Shown one piece after another: positions 35,844-46,994 of a stretch of 64,000 nucleotides of DNA. Location: assembly GCF_000004825.1 (NCBI RefSeq), contig NW_008805065.1, positions 1,364,001 through 1,428,000 on the forward strand, in the 5' to 3' direction. The first letter of the stretch is position 1, and each line of letters opens with the position of its first letter. The position numbers and the translations under genes were made by a program. The notes beneath the pieces were generated by a model that saw only the letters and a program-made list of their open reading frames with translations, was not told the origin of the DNA and searched no databases. The stretch is from Heterostelium album PN500 (taxonomy: Eukaryota; Evosea; Eumycetozoa; Acytosteliales; Acytosteliaceae).

Positions 35844-36978
35844 CTAAGCAGTTGGTTTTGGAGTGTCTGATTTTGGCTTTGGTGGACCAGTTCTTGGTCT
35901 ATTATTTGGTCTTGAGTTGTTATTATTATTATTATTATTGTTGTTGTTGTTATTTGATTGTTGTTGTTGTTTATTTTTTACAGATTTGATGATCTTGTTG
36001 ATTTCCTTCATGGCATTCTCAATGTCTTCGAGTTCACCACGAATCACAACTTCTTTGGTTTGGCTATCGGGTGGTGGAATGGTGATTTTAACGTTGAATT
36101 CCTCACGCAAACGCTTGATTGTGGCACCACCGGCACCGATCAACAAACGGTGACTCTCCTTCGGGATGTTGTGTAGTGTCATGATGTCACCAAAGAACTC
36201 CTCTGGCTTGATCATGTCGAGAATACGCTGACGTGCATTCTCAACGTCGTCGGATCTACCTTTGATGGTGATGACTTTGTTCTCCTTCTCTTTGAGGTCT
36301 GGCACGGTGATCTGAGTGTTGGTGAGTTCACGCAACTCGTTGAGCTTCTTTCCGTCGCGACCAATGATTTTACCGTGATCGGACTTTGGTACTGTAAGCT
36401 TGATGGTGACGGCTTGGTCACCTTGCAGCACCTCCTTGATCTTTGAGAATACAACCAACTGCTCTGGTAGCAAACCAGCCATGTTCTTAATGGTTGGATC
36501 TGCACCGGCTTTCATCAACAGCTCAATGATTGGAAACTGGTCTTTCATAGTATCTATAGTAACCAGCTTGTGAAGACTGGTAGATCCAACTTGATTGGTT
36601 GCATTTGGATCTGCTCCTTTTTCTAATAAATATTTAACAATTTCTGAATTTGTTGAAAGAAGCAATTAATATTTTGAATTTCAAATTGGTATTGGATACC
36701 ATCATGGTTTAAACTATTATTATTATTAATTACTTACTAACTCTCTTTTTAACAATGGCACCATGTAATGGTAAATCACCAAATGAATCTTTTTGGTTGG
36801 GTGAAACTTTTACTACTTCAATTAAACGTTTGACTTCATCGAGTTGGTCAGCTTCGGCAGCAAACTTTAACATTGATCCATTGAGAGTATCTTGGTCATT
36901 GCTGTTTGTTGCTGTAGTTGTTGTTGTTGTAGTGGTAGTGGATTCATCATCAACTAATACATCATCGATTGAATTCAT
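35844..36978 (-). CDS. Ankyrin-repeat and double KH-domain protein
   Basis: Exons 36978-36738 and 36643-35844 give 346 residues. The intron falls inside an ankyrin repeat; use of the gtaagt donor at 36737 keeps the exact nine residues between PLH and IVK expected in a repeat, which supports the model. Three ankyrin repeats (about 30-150) are followed by KH1 with GKIIGRDGKKLNELRE and KH2 with RLLIGAGGATIKRLRE, both with an intact GxxG RNA-binding loop, then a poly-Asn and Arg/Pro-rich tail ending PKSDTPKPTA. Ankyrin plus KH resembles ANKHD1/MASK on a small scale. Likely an RNA-binding adaptor; the target is unknown. Confidence 0.9.
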
Positions 36979-38415
36979 TTTTATATTGAAATTTTTTGGA
37001 AATAAATAAATAGAAAAACCTGGAATTATAATTTATAATTAAATGTATGGAAAAAAAGTAAAACTAAAATAAATATTATATGATTGTTAGTTTATTGATT
37101 TAAATTTGGTTGGAATGAGAAAATAGTATGAAAAAAAATGGTTATAATAAAAAAAAAAGTTTAAGATAAAGGTCTTCTTTCTCTTTGCTTTTGCTTTTAT
37201 AGGATTTATGATATGTTTATAAATATATTATTAAAATATTGAATATGAATGAAATGTTTTTGTTAACATTGAGAACAAAACACCCTATTTCCTTTCATCT
37301 CTCAAATTATGATGATCAATATCAATGATGTATGTATATGTTTTTTTTTTTTTATTATTATATTGTGGAGACTCTTTTTTAGTAGTAGAGTATATTATTA
37401 TTTTAATTTAAAAAATAAAAAATGCTATTTGTTTTGTTGTTGTTGTTGTTGTTGTTGTTGTTTTGACACAAAATATATGGTAAGCGCAATAGCTCCTCTC
37501 TTTTTGCATTTGACTTTTTCTTTTTGTTTGTGATGAAGATGGGATGATATAGATGGTGATATGAAGTGTACCCCTACATTACACTACATTCCTCTTGTTT
37601 TAATTTATTTCAGGTGTGTGAATTTAGTTGTTCCGATTGGTGTGTGTTGTTGCGTTATAAAAACATTAAAGGAGTTGACTTTTTGTGTGTGAGTTGTAAA
37701 ACAAATATGAAAATATTGATTCAAAATGCTAATTTCGAGTGATTCTCAGAATCTATGCCATGCCATAACAAAATATATATTTATCACTACACCTTTATAA
37801 GAGATAAAGGTTGTTTGGGAGTTTACTAAAATACATACCAGTGGCAGAACAGAGAATTGATTCTGTGGGGATGGACAAAAAAAAATCGTTGGTAGTTTGA
37901 TATTAGGTAATTGATTGATTGATTGACTGATTAAAAAAAGTATGATTATAAAAAAAAATCTAAATATCTATCTAGTTATGTGTTTGTTGATCGGATATAT
38001 GTATATCAAGATTTATATATAATTTGTGAATAAAGTTATGTTTGGTCAAATGACACGCGCTGTTGATTTATTAATAAAAAAAAGAGTACTCTTTGGAGGG
38101 GAATCAATGTCACACAATTCTGAACAAGAAAATTAATTATCATAAAATTAGTGACGGTGAGAAAGCATCTTTTCATAATAGCTCAAAGATATAAAAAAAA
38201 CAAAAAAAAAATCGATTTTTTTCAAATTTTCAAAATTAGATGAATTTTTTTAAAAAATTTAAGAATATTTTTTTAACTAATAAATAAAACGATAAACTAT
38301 CTCCAAATATATAATTTGAAGTAGATTTTACATTTAACTTTTAAATAGTTTATTAAAGATATCTAGATTAATAAAGTTAAAGCAACAACAACAACTTTAA
38401 TATAATAATTGTAAA
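36979..38415. other. Long divergent intergenic region
   Basis: About 1.4 kb between the ankyrin-KH gene (minus) and rpb6 (plus). It has a TTG run at 37435-37461 and many T/A runs. I see no convincing ORF, tRNA or hairpin. This is one of the larger gaps, so an unrecognised non-coding RNA is possible. Confidence 0.5.
37435..37461. repeat. TTG trinucleotide repeat
   Basis: About nine TTG (CAA) units in non-coding DNA. Confidence 0.8.
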
Positions 38416-39046
38416 ATGGCTGATTACGAACATGATGGAGGGTGAGTGATTAGAATGAACAAACTCTGTTAATGTATTACACATTAACATATATGTAATA
38501 ACTGCGTAAACTAACTAACTAACTAACATTTGATTGATTGACTGATATAAAATTGTATTATATAACATTACATAGATATGATGGTGGAGATGATGAACCA
38601 GAAGAAGAGGAATTCGAAGAATACGTTGAAGAGGCAACAGAGACACAATACACAGACATAGTAGATCCAAATGCAACAGGTGATTCTGGTGAGTCTGGAA
38701 GAGTACCACCGCACTTGAGAAAGACTACTAGATACATGACGAAATACGAGAGAGCAAGACTTTTAGGTTCGAGAGCACTTCAAATTAGTATGAACGCTCC
38801 AATCATGGTTGAACTCGAAGGTGAAACAGATCCACTACAGATTGCATGGAAAGAGTTGAGAGCTAAGAAGATTCCTTTAATTATTAGAAGGTAAGTGAAT
38901 ACACTAGTGTTCTAATTTAACAGTTACTCTCTTTACTTTGTAAAAATAATTAATAATCATCATTTTTCGCAATTAATTTCTTTAGATTTTTACCAAATGG
39001 TGCATACGAAGATTGGTCTGTAGATGAACTCGTTGTAGCTCAATAA
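38416..39046 (+). CDS. RNA polymerase subunit RPABC2 (Rpb6)
   Basis: Exons 38416-38441, 38576-38890 and 38986-39046 give 133 residues. An acidic N-terminus ([13 protein letters not shown]) is followed by the conserved core [20 protein letters not shown], then [39 protein letters not shown] and the acidic-aromatic end EDWSVDEL. Rpb6 (omega in bacteria) is shared by RNA polymerases I, II and III and helps assembly of the largest subunit. The length agrees with the human protein (127). The first coding exon is only 26 bases. Confidence 0.97.
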
Positions 39047-39436
39047 ACAAACAATCAATATAAATAAACAGAAAAAGAAATAAAAAAAATAATAAAAACA
39101 AAAGAAAAGATATAAAAACAATCAAAAAAAAGATACAGTTGGAAAGCTTGATTTTAAGTTAAATTTGATTTATTAAGAAATTTATATAGATCACCACCAT
39201 TCATATCCAAATGTCTAGACGGACATGTTTACCATAAAAAGAAAAAATGGACCTTTATTTGAATTTATCTCAAAGTAGATATATCTACTTAAAGTAGAAA
39301 TAAAAAAAATTATTATCAAAAAGAAATTTAAATACCTAATTAAGTCTTTCTTTCTAACTTGACCTTAATAAAAAAAACTATTGTCATAATTTTTAAAAAT
39401 TTCAAAACTATTTTTTATCACAAGTAATTTTAATAA
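39047..39436. other. Short intergenic region with a perfect palindrome
   Basis: Between rpb6 and the TMEM128 gene. AAGTAGATATATCTACTT at 39273-39290 is a perfect 18-nt palindrome about 150 bp upstream of the TMEM128 start, and may be a protein-binding site or chance. Confidence 0.5.
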
Positions 39437-40008
39437 ATGTCTTCACAACAATTACATCAAAGAGCAGGAAGAAGTGAGAAAGGAAAGGAGTTAGACAAAC
39501 TAATCGAGCAGTTTTATAATAGTAGTAGCACACAGGAACAACAAGAGAAAGATAAAAACAAGAAACCAATCAATCCCAAATTGAAATGGATAAAGAAGAA
39601 GCTGGAAGCACTTTTTTGGTTATCACTAGGAGTTGCTCTTGCCTATTATACTGATTTACTTGATGTCATATTGCATAGTGATAAAGTTGATAGGTAATAA
39701 TGATAGAGTTGATGTTATTAATCAAACAACACTAACACAAACATTCTACATCTAGATTCTATTTTAACATTGGTTTAGTTGGATTGTTTGTTTTCTTTGT
39801 ACTTTATATAAATGTTGCATATATCTATGGTGCTAGAAATAAGTCATCACTTGATTGGGAAAAGGAATTTCCAAATTCAATAAGAGTTGCTACAGCATCG
39901 TTGATCATAACAACCATAGGTTTCATATGCGGATTTTGGCCTATCTGGGGTTGGTTTACACCACTATTATTGTTTATCTATACAGTATCAATATCTTATT
40001 TGATATGA
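39437..40008 (+). CDS. TMEM128-like four-pass membrane protein
   Basis: Exons 39437-39693 and 39756-40008 give 169 residues. After a charged N-terminus there are four hydrophobic segments: LEALFWLSLGVALAYYTDLL, NIGLVGLFVFFVLYINVAYI, a third starting RVATASLIITTIGFICGFWP and a last WFTPLLLFIYTVSIS. The second and third flank a loop with LDWEKEFPNSI. These features and the order fit TMEM128, an ER protein of poorly known function. The family call rests on pattern only. Confidence 0.82.
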
Positions 40009-40264
40009 TTTAGCATTTTATTATAATAGTTGATATAGTTGTCAAATTTCATTTCTAAAGTATAGTAAAGTAAAGTAAATAAAATCAAATAAATTAAATT
40101 GTACATAAAGAAATAATTAGTTCGACATTAGTTATTAAGAGATCATTTTTTTCTTATTGTTATCATCATAAATTCTGTATGATATTATTTTAATGATTCA
40201 AATGAATGAAAAGTTATTAGATTTTGATAAGAAAAATATGATCACTTGTGTTTCGACCTGTTCC

Positions 40265-40280
40265 CCCCAAACCCACACAT
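40265..40280 (-). promoter_or_regulatory. C-rich CAE/G-box-like site
   Basis: CCCCAAACCCACACAT reads on the minus strand as TGTGTGGGTTTG, close to the G-box/CAE motif of GBF in Dictyostelium. It lies about 280 bp upstream of the acyltransferase start, in sequence otherwise poor in G and C. Motif match only. Confidence 0.3.
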
Positions 40281-40283
40281 TAA

Positions 40284-40305
40284 CCAAATTTCTCACGAAA
40301 TTTGG
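40284..40305. repeat. Perfect hairpin, 9-bp stem and TCAC loop
   Basis: CCAAATTTC and GAAATTTGG are exact reverse complements separated by TCAC. It could be a regulatory or RNA hairpin in the promoter of the acyltransferase gene, or the end of the TMEM128 transcript. Confidence 0.7.
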
Positions 40306-40561
40306 GAACTTTCGATCTTCCAACAACATATTTTTAAAGCAGCTGTCAAAAGTAAAATAAAAATAAAATAAATTTCAAAAAAAGAAAAGATGGTTTTTTT
40401 GAATACTGATGCTTGAAGATGCCCTTCTAACATCATTTATTATAACCACATTAATATATATATATTATAGATAATATAATAGTTGCATAGAGTTTAGTTT
40501 TGTTTTCTTTTATAACTTATTTAATCATATAATAGTAGATAACAAAAAAAAAACAAAAGAA

Positions 40562-41921
40562 ATGGTAGATTTTCATAGGATAATGGTTGCTACCGTTACG
40601 ATTGGAGTTACATTCTTCACGTGTATGATGACTGTACTCTACTACATGTTTCCTTGTATAGTTTTAATTCGTCCATTTTCATATCGCTGGTATCTTGCTG
40701 CCAATAACTTTTCTGCAGACCTCTGGTACCGTATGAATCTGTTCATCTTTGAGATCTTCAATGGCATTACAGTTAAGATCTCTGGTGATGATGTACCCGA
40801 TGGAGAAGGTGCACTCATCATGATGAATCATCCATCAGAAGTAGATTGGATTTTCACTTGGTGTCTTGGAGTCAGAAAGAAATCACTTTCCAACATTAAA
40901 ATTATATTAAAAGATGTAAGTAGTAGTGTGTAGATAGATAAAACCTTTGAAATATAATTTAGAGAAATTCAAATTAATTTTAATCATTAAAACAGGAAAT
41001 TAAATATGTCCCTGCAGTTGGTTGGGGATGTGACAATCTAGATTTTATTTATTTGACACGTGATTGGACATACGATGAGAAACATCTTCAATACAGATTA
41101 GAGAAATTCAAAGAAGTCGGTTTCAGATCGTGGTTAACCATTTTCCCAGAGGGCACAGATATGGAGCCCGAGAAATTGAAAAAGAGTCATGATGTATTGT
41201 ATCATTGAATATTTGTTAACTAACTATTTATTTTTGAATATTATATTAATCAACTGTTTGTTTTTTGATTATCCATATAGTATGCAGATAGAATGGGATA
41301 TCCAAAGTTTAACAATGTTTTATTACCAAGACATAAAGGTGTCCAGACTTGTTTGGATGTGTTGAGACCGACTTGGGATGCAGTCTATGATATCACTATT
41401 GGCTATGAGAGTAAGCCAACAATTGGTACCTGTTTCACCGGTGTCAATCCAAAGGTGGTGAATATTCACGTCAATAGAATTCCCATCAAAGATGTGCCAA
41501 CCGATGAGAAACAACTTCAAGACTGGCTCTTCAAGCTCTACGCAGAGAAAGATAAACTTTTAGAGAATCTTAAAGTTCACAAACAATTCCCAAAACCAAG
41601 AATTACACCATTACGTATGTTATTATTATTATTAACAATTAAATCAATCAATCATGATCTATCACAAATATATTAATATTAACATATAAAAACAAACAAA
41701 CAATAACAGCACAATCAACCTATTTAGTTGCAGCATTTTGGTTTAGTTGTTTATTAGCATCATTTTATTTCATGTTGACATCGTCATCATTCAGAATCTA
41801 TACATTCTTGACTATGGTATTCTATATTGTATGCTCGAAATCCAATACACTTAGAACTCTTAGAGGTATCAACAAACCAGGAAACAAAAAGATAAGAGGT
41901 CCAAAAACACACACAAATTAA
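40562..41921 (+). CDS. 1-acylglycerol-3-phosphate acyltransferase, AGPAT3/4/5-like
   Basis: Exons 40562-40915, 40996-41193, 41281-41614 and 41710-41921 give 365 residues. An N-terminal membrane segment is followed by motif I MMNHPSEVDWIF (HX4D, the catalytic His-Asp pair), motif II around LTRDW..DEKHL, motif III TIFPEGTDMEPEKL and motif IV region FNNVLLPRHKG. The C-terminus has two more hydrophobic segments in exon 4. This order matches ER lysophosphatidic acid acyltransferases of the AGPAT3/4/5-LCLAT1 group, making phosphatidic acid or remodelling cardiolipin/PI. The exact substrate is not decided by sequence. Confidence 0.93.
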
Positions 41922-42263
41922 TTATATTTTATTAAATTATATTACAACAAACCACCAGATTAGATAGTCAGATAAGTCCTTTGTAAATTATATCTTCGAA
42001 TAGATCCATCTTTATTTAAATTATATTCCAAAAATATAAAAAAAACAGCTTTCTTTTTTTTTCTTTACAAGTTTTAACCATATTTGGTTATTGTCAATTG
42101 TTTTTCTCATTTTTTTTAATTGTGTGTGTTGTATGTTCACCAAATTTATTATTATTATTATTAGTGGTGTAAACATTAATGTTATGTTAAAGATGATAAA
42201 ATTAAATCTTAATAGATAATTATAATAAATAATATATTTATTTATAACTATTTTTTTGTATTG
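41922..42263. other. Short intergenic region
   Basis: AT-rich 3' and 5' flanks of two plus-strand genes. Nothing further seen. Confidence 0.5.
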
Positions 42264-42524
42264 ATGTGGAATTTGTTTTATTCAATCTTTCCAACTACAA
42301 TGTAGGTAAAATAAGCTATCTATACTTCAATTACATTACAACTCATCTAATAGATTTAATTTAATTTTACAATTATAGTAAAGCATTATCTCAATTTAGA
42401 AGAGTAAATGATCTATATAAACATGTCCAGGAGTCACAAAAGAATGTAGCTTTATTTCATTTAGGTCATTGGGTAAAGGTAGGTGAAACAAAACAGAGCA
42501 ATGAATAATAAACTTTTTAATTAA

Positions 42525-42555
<31 letters not shown>

Positions 42556-43563
42556 GATTTTAAAATAATAAAAGTTGAAAGTTGGTGGAACACCATTTAT
42601 AGTTAGAAGAAGAACACTCACTTGGTATCCTGGTTCGGTGTTTGAGAGTATAGCTATCTACGATAAGAATACCACGAAAAAGATCACCGATTTCATTACA
42701 CATCCATTCTTGGACTATGACAATCGTCCTATCAACAATGTGCTGGATGAAGTTGCAGTGGCACCGCTAAACACTGATCAAGAGTGCTCAGTAGATTCCA
42801 CCTCAAAGAATATAATGCCTAGAACACCAAACAAACATTTCGAAATAACATCGGAGCGTAAAAATCAACTAACCCAACCTACGAAACCATCGTTTAAATT
42901 CGAGAAAGACACCGAAGGCTACTATCTTATCGACCGCGACTCTGGCCAGTTCTCGCTGATACTAAACTATCTGAGATCTGGCGAGATACCTCTTACTCTG
43001 CCAACGAGTATCGATATCAACATGTTACTATTGGACTCACAATTCTATAGACTCTATGATTTAGAAAAGAAACTAACCAATGTAAGTTAATAGATATAAA
43101 ATTATCATAACAACTACTAACTAAACTAAACTAATAATTATTTAATAGAGAATACTATCTACAAGAAGAGATGAAGAAAGAATGTATGTATTGAATTCAG
43201 AGATGGCTCATAAAGATCAACCACCCTATTTTATTATTGACAAGAGCTGGGTCATTCAATGGAGAAAGTTCATCGACGAGGAAGGTGAACCTCCCAAATC
43301 AATCGATAATACCAAGCTATTTACCACTGATGGATCATTGAAAAAAGATTTGGAACTAAACTCTCATTATATCTGTGTATCAAAAGATACTTGGATGATG
43401 ATTGCCAAACGATATCCAAAAAGTGGTCCAATAATGCCAAGAGCAACAAAAGATATTTATAGTTTACCAATGTAAGTAGTTTATTATAATCATTATAAGT
43501 ATTAATACTAACATTGGATTCAATCATTTCTATAGTCCATCTTCTTTTTGGGATACAAGATAA
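42264..43563 (+). CDS. T1/BTB (KCTD-type) domain fused to DUSP domain
   Basis: Five exons are proposed (42264-42301, 42379-42478, 42575-43081, 43149-43471, 43536-43563), giving 331 residues; exon 1 is inferred from an in-phase ATG with donor gtaggt and is less certain. Residues around 40-190 read as a potassium-channel tetramerisation (T1) domain: LKVGGTPFIVRRRTLTWYPG, an inserted loop of about 75 residues, then YYLIDRDSGQFSLILNYLRS and LLLDSQFYRLYDLEKKL. Exon 4 has a DUSP-like domain (YFIIDKSWVIQWRKFI, IDNTKLF, ICVSKDTWMMIAKRYP), otherwise found in ubiquitin-specific proteases. KCTD proteins are cullin-3 adaptors, so a link to ubiquitin is likely. No USP catalytic part is present. Confidence 0.8.
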
Positions 43564-43760
43564 CAAAAAACATAAACATAAATATAATAAAAACAAATGT
43601 AAATAATAATGTGTAAATAACCTTTTTAAACAAAAAAAAAAAAAAAGTAAGTTAACAATTTTAATTTTATTGATTGATCATTATTATATTATTTTATATT
43701 ATAAAAAAGAGAAAATATAGTATTTAAGGTATTATATTATTATTATCTGTAAGATTTTGT

Positions 43761-44629
43761 TTATGAATCTACAGAGTCTTGTGAAGTGGTAGTTGATGGA
43801 AGATTGATTGGTTTTAATTCTCCGATACGTTTCTTTCTTAACAATCTTCTTTCAGTCTTTAATTTCTCTTTGTGTGATCTAACCTTTGTCTCGACCATGG
43901 AGAACGACTCTTCGTTGTCGTCTACATCCACTCTGTAACCAGCAAAGTACTCGGTGAGTTGCTCTGGAGTTGGGTCAAAGTTTGGTTCAACAAATGGTCC
44001 GATATTGAGTGCCAACGACGAAGATGGAACCTGTGAGATCTGTCCATTGTGTGGATTGAAAATACCATCGTAAATCTTTAACTTTTGTCCCAAATAATAT
44101 CTGTTGTTGTTCTTTGGTAACATTCCCATAACTGCATGTCTAATAATATGTTCTGGATTCTTTTCTCTCATTTCTTTTGCTTTTGTTTCCTAATGAATAT
44201 GATTATTATTATTGTTTGATTTACACATATGTTAATAGATAGATAGTAGATTAGATCAAATATTGTAAAACTATATACCTTTAAACCACCTGGATAACCA
44301 GAATGTTTTCTATATAACTTTTGATCCCATTTCTTTCCTGTGAATTCGATACGATGGGCATTTAATACAACTACATAATCACCACACAAACGAGTGGCAG
44401 AGTTGTCAAAGATTGGCTTATGCTTTCCACGTAACAATCCTGCAATCTTTGATGCCAATTTACCAACGTGATGTCCTGTAGCATCGACAACATGCCATAA
44501 TGGTGCTGAAGTGAGTGGGTTCTGTCATTTCATAAACAAACATGTTCATATTAATATCTAACCTGTTTTAATCAATCAAACTATAATGTTGAATATCATA
44601 TCTACCTTGAAAATAGCTCTAGATCCCAT
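43761..44629 (-). CDS. Mitochondrial ribosomal protein uL13m (MRPL13)
   Basis: Exons 44629-44606, 44521-44279 and 44189-43761, phase 0, give 231 residues. The core is bacterial-type L13: VGKLASKIAGLLRGKHKPIF, DYVVVLNAHRIEFTGKKW, HSGYPGGLKETKAKEM and HAVMGMLPKNNNRYYLGQKL. The bacterial-like PGGLK and MLPKN motifs and the C-terminal extension of about 80 residues rich in charged residues indicate the mitochondrial ribosome rather than cytosolic L13a. No long presequence is seen (MGSRAIFKNPLTSAPLWHVV), but the N-terminus is basic. Confidence 0.93.
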
Positions 44630-44896
44630 TTTAATATAATATATATAAAATGATTATTATCAATAATAACAATAATAATGCAAAAAAAAAAACGATAAAA
44701 TGATCAAAAAAAAAAAATTAAAAAAAATTAAAATAAAAAAAATGAAAAACTAAAAATTAATCAACTTTAGTTGTTCAATTACATTGCATTATTGATATAC
44801 AAATTATTTAGTAGTTAAATTAATGACCAATTGAAATTATTCGAATAATTCTTTGTTTTATAGTTAGTTGATTAGTAAAGTTTGTTTCGTACGAAA

Positions 44897-46623
44897 ATGT
44901 TATTCAATTGTAGTAGAACTTTTTTGAAACAACATCAACAACAGACAACTAAATCATTGGTAAAAACATTGGTTTTGTCAGTTCAACAACAACAACAAAC
45001 TATATATAGATTTTCAACAGCTACATCAACACAACTCTATCGTGATAGAATATCAAGCAATACAATCGACTCTATCAAGCTACCAAAGAATCAATGGTCA
45101 GTGAGTAGACTTGGTTTGAATGTAGACGATCTAAATCTAATAGAATCAGAGCAAAAAGCTACATTGTAAGTTCATCTCTAGTTTTTGATCAAGTTGGACA
45201 ATCTTGCCACACACCACCTTACTACTTTTTTTTTTTTTTTTTTTCAAATCCAGGATTTCAGCTTTTAAAAATGGATGTAATTTAATACATTCCTATAATA
45301 ACGATTCAAAGTCACCAACAGATGTGTTGTCTTCGATTGTCGGTGTTTCCGATGTGGATACAACAGACAAGCAGAGCAATGTGATTATAAAGCGATCGGA
45401 ATTAATATATATGCAGCGATCACGTCCACTTCCACCAAGCCAGTCACTCTCGGACCAGGCCGATATCCGACGTTTCATTGTCGACCAAGTCAGCTGCTCG
45501 CTGGAAAGACTTTCAACGCGCCAACTCGATGTATTTCTCCTGGACATCTCTAGCTGCATTTTGATGTCGACCAGCTTCGAACAGACTCGTCAACAGATTC
45601 AAACGTCGATGGTGGCACTCGAAGAGATGGTCGCCTCTGGCAAACTACAGAGCTACGGTTTGTCTCTGAATAACCTGGCACCAACCGCCGGAGAAACCAT
45701 AGAACTACTGGAATCCATCCTCCAATTCCAATCGCCACACTTCCAGTTCCTCGAATTTCCATTCAATATCTGTCAACACGAAACATTCTCTATGAACAAC
45801 TACAGCGTAAACACACAGTCACTCATTGAATTTGCCAAACAACACCAACTGACAACCATCAACTCCAGTCCCTCCTACTTTACCAACCCAGTCACAGGAA
45901 AACTATCTCGTTTCGCCAACGTACGTTCACACAAAGATCAAGACCTACACAAACTCCTAAAGGAAGCATTCGATCTTGCCATTCACCTTGAAATTATTAA
46001 TCCAATTTTTGTAAGTTTCAAACAAATATACAACAAACATATTTATTTAATAACTAACAACAGTATTATATTATATTATATAGAAAGATTCAGTTCAAGC
46101 TGAGATGATAAAGAGAACACCAGATATTATTGGACAATTGAGATGGGCACATCTCTTGGTGTATGATGCACAAAAGCATGAGAAGCTGTCAAACTATTGG
46201 AGTTGGCGACGTCTTTTGTCCAGCAAGATTCGTCCCCAGGTGAATGAGGCAGTGATGTCGATATTCAGCAATCACATTATGAATTCATGGGGTGCTGGCT
46301 ACCGCAAAGCCATCAACAATCTCTTTGATCTCTACAGTAACTCACTGGAGGCATCGATATTCGACCAACAGGAACAACTTGCCAACCAACTATACAAATC
46401 ACTAGAAATACCGATCGCATCGACATCGACAACCACCACCAACACCGATCTTCTCAAACTATCACAGCAAATCTCTGCTACCGCTGGAATCGACCTCACC
46501 ATAGAAACACTCACCAACACCGATGAATTGAAATCAATTTTTAACCAACCAAACAACAAACAAATTAATTTAACAACCAACCAACTTTGTAATTCAATAA
46601 ATTCAATCAATTGGAAATATTAA
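44897..46623 (+). CDS. Aldo/keto reductase-like mitochondrial protein, probably non-catalytic
   Basis: Exons 44897-45165, 45254-46010 and 46084-46623 give 521 residues. The N-terminus (MLFNCSRTFLKQHQQQ, poly-Gln, then YRFSTAT) suits mitochondrial import. The AKR barrel is recognisable: WSVSRLGL, then LISAFKNGCNLIHSYNN, VIIKRSELIYM, LDVFLLDI, MEEMVASGKLQSYGLS-like (VALEEMVASGKLQSYGLS) and FPFNICQH. In active AKRs the second motif is xNxIDTSxxYG with catalytic Asp and Tyr, and a His follows the DLxxxH strand. Here Asp is His, the Tyr is displaced, and the His is missing. The C-terminal half is not AKR-like. Probably a pseudoenzyme; the role is unknown. Confidence 0.8.
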
Positions 46624-46994
46624 TTAAATATTTTCATTACATTAAATAATAGTTTGCAAAATCATCAAATGCAAAATTTATGCACGTGCATTTATTTTCA
46701 TTTTTTTTTTTTTTTCAGTCAAGCAGATCGCAAGTTCTAAAAATCCATTCACCACAGTAAAGCACCACATATCAATTTCTTCATACTAAAAATTGATCGT
46801 CTTGCATTTGAGAAAAAAATTAAAAAAATTGAAAAAAAATTGAAAAAAATAAAAAAAATAAAAAAAAAGAACTACAATTCAGTTTGTTCAAAATAAGTTT
46901 GTCTTTTTTGTGTTTTTTTTTAAAACTTTATATTATTTAACTGTTTATTTATTTTAATTTTAATTGATTAATTTTAATAGCAGTAATAAAAAAG
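46624..46994. other. Short intergenic region
   Basis: Tandem-gene spacer with A and T runs. No further element seen. Confidence 0.5.

Larger units (their letters stand above)
40009..40561. other. Intergenic region with hairpin and G-box-like site
   Basis: The spacer contains a CCCACACA-containing C-rich stretch at 40263-40280 and directly after it a perfect 9-bp hairpin at 40284-40305 (separate entries). The remainder is AT-rich. Confidence 0.55.

Noticed and set aside
37309-37533. 74-residue frame with poly-Cys
   Set aside because: Poly-Cys comes from a TTG repeat read out of frame in non-coding DNA.
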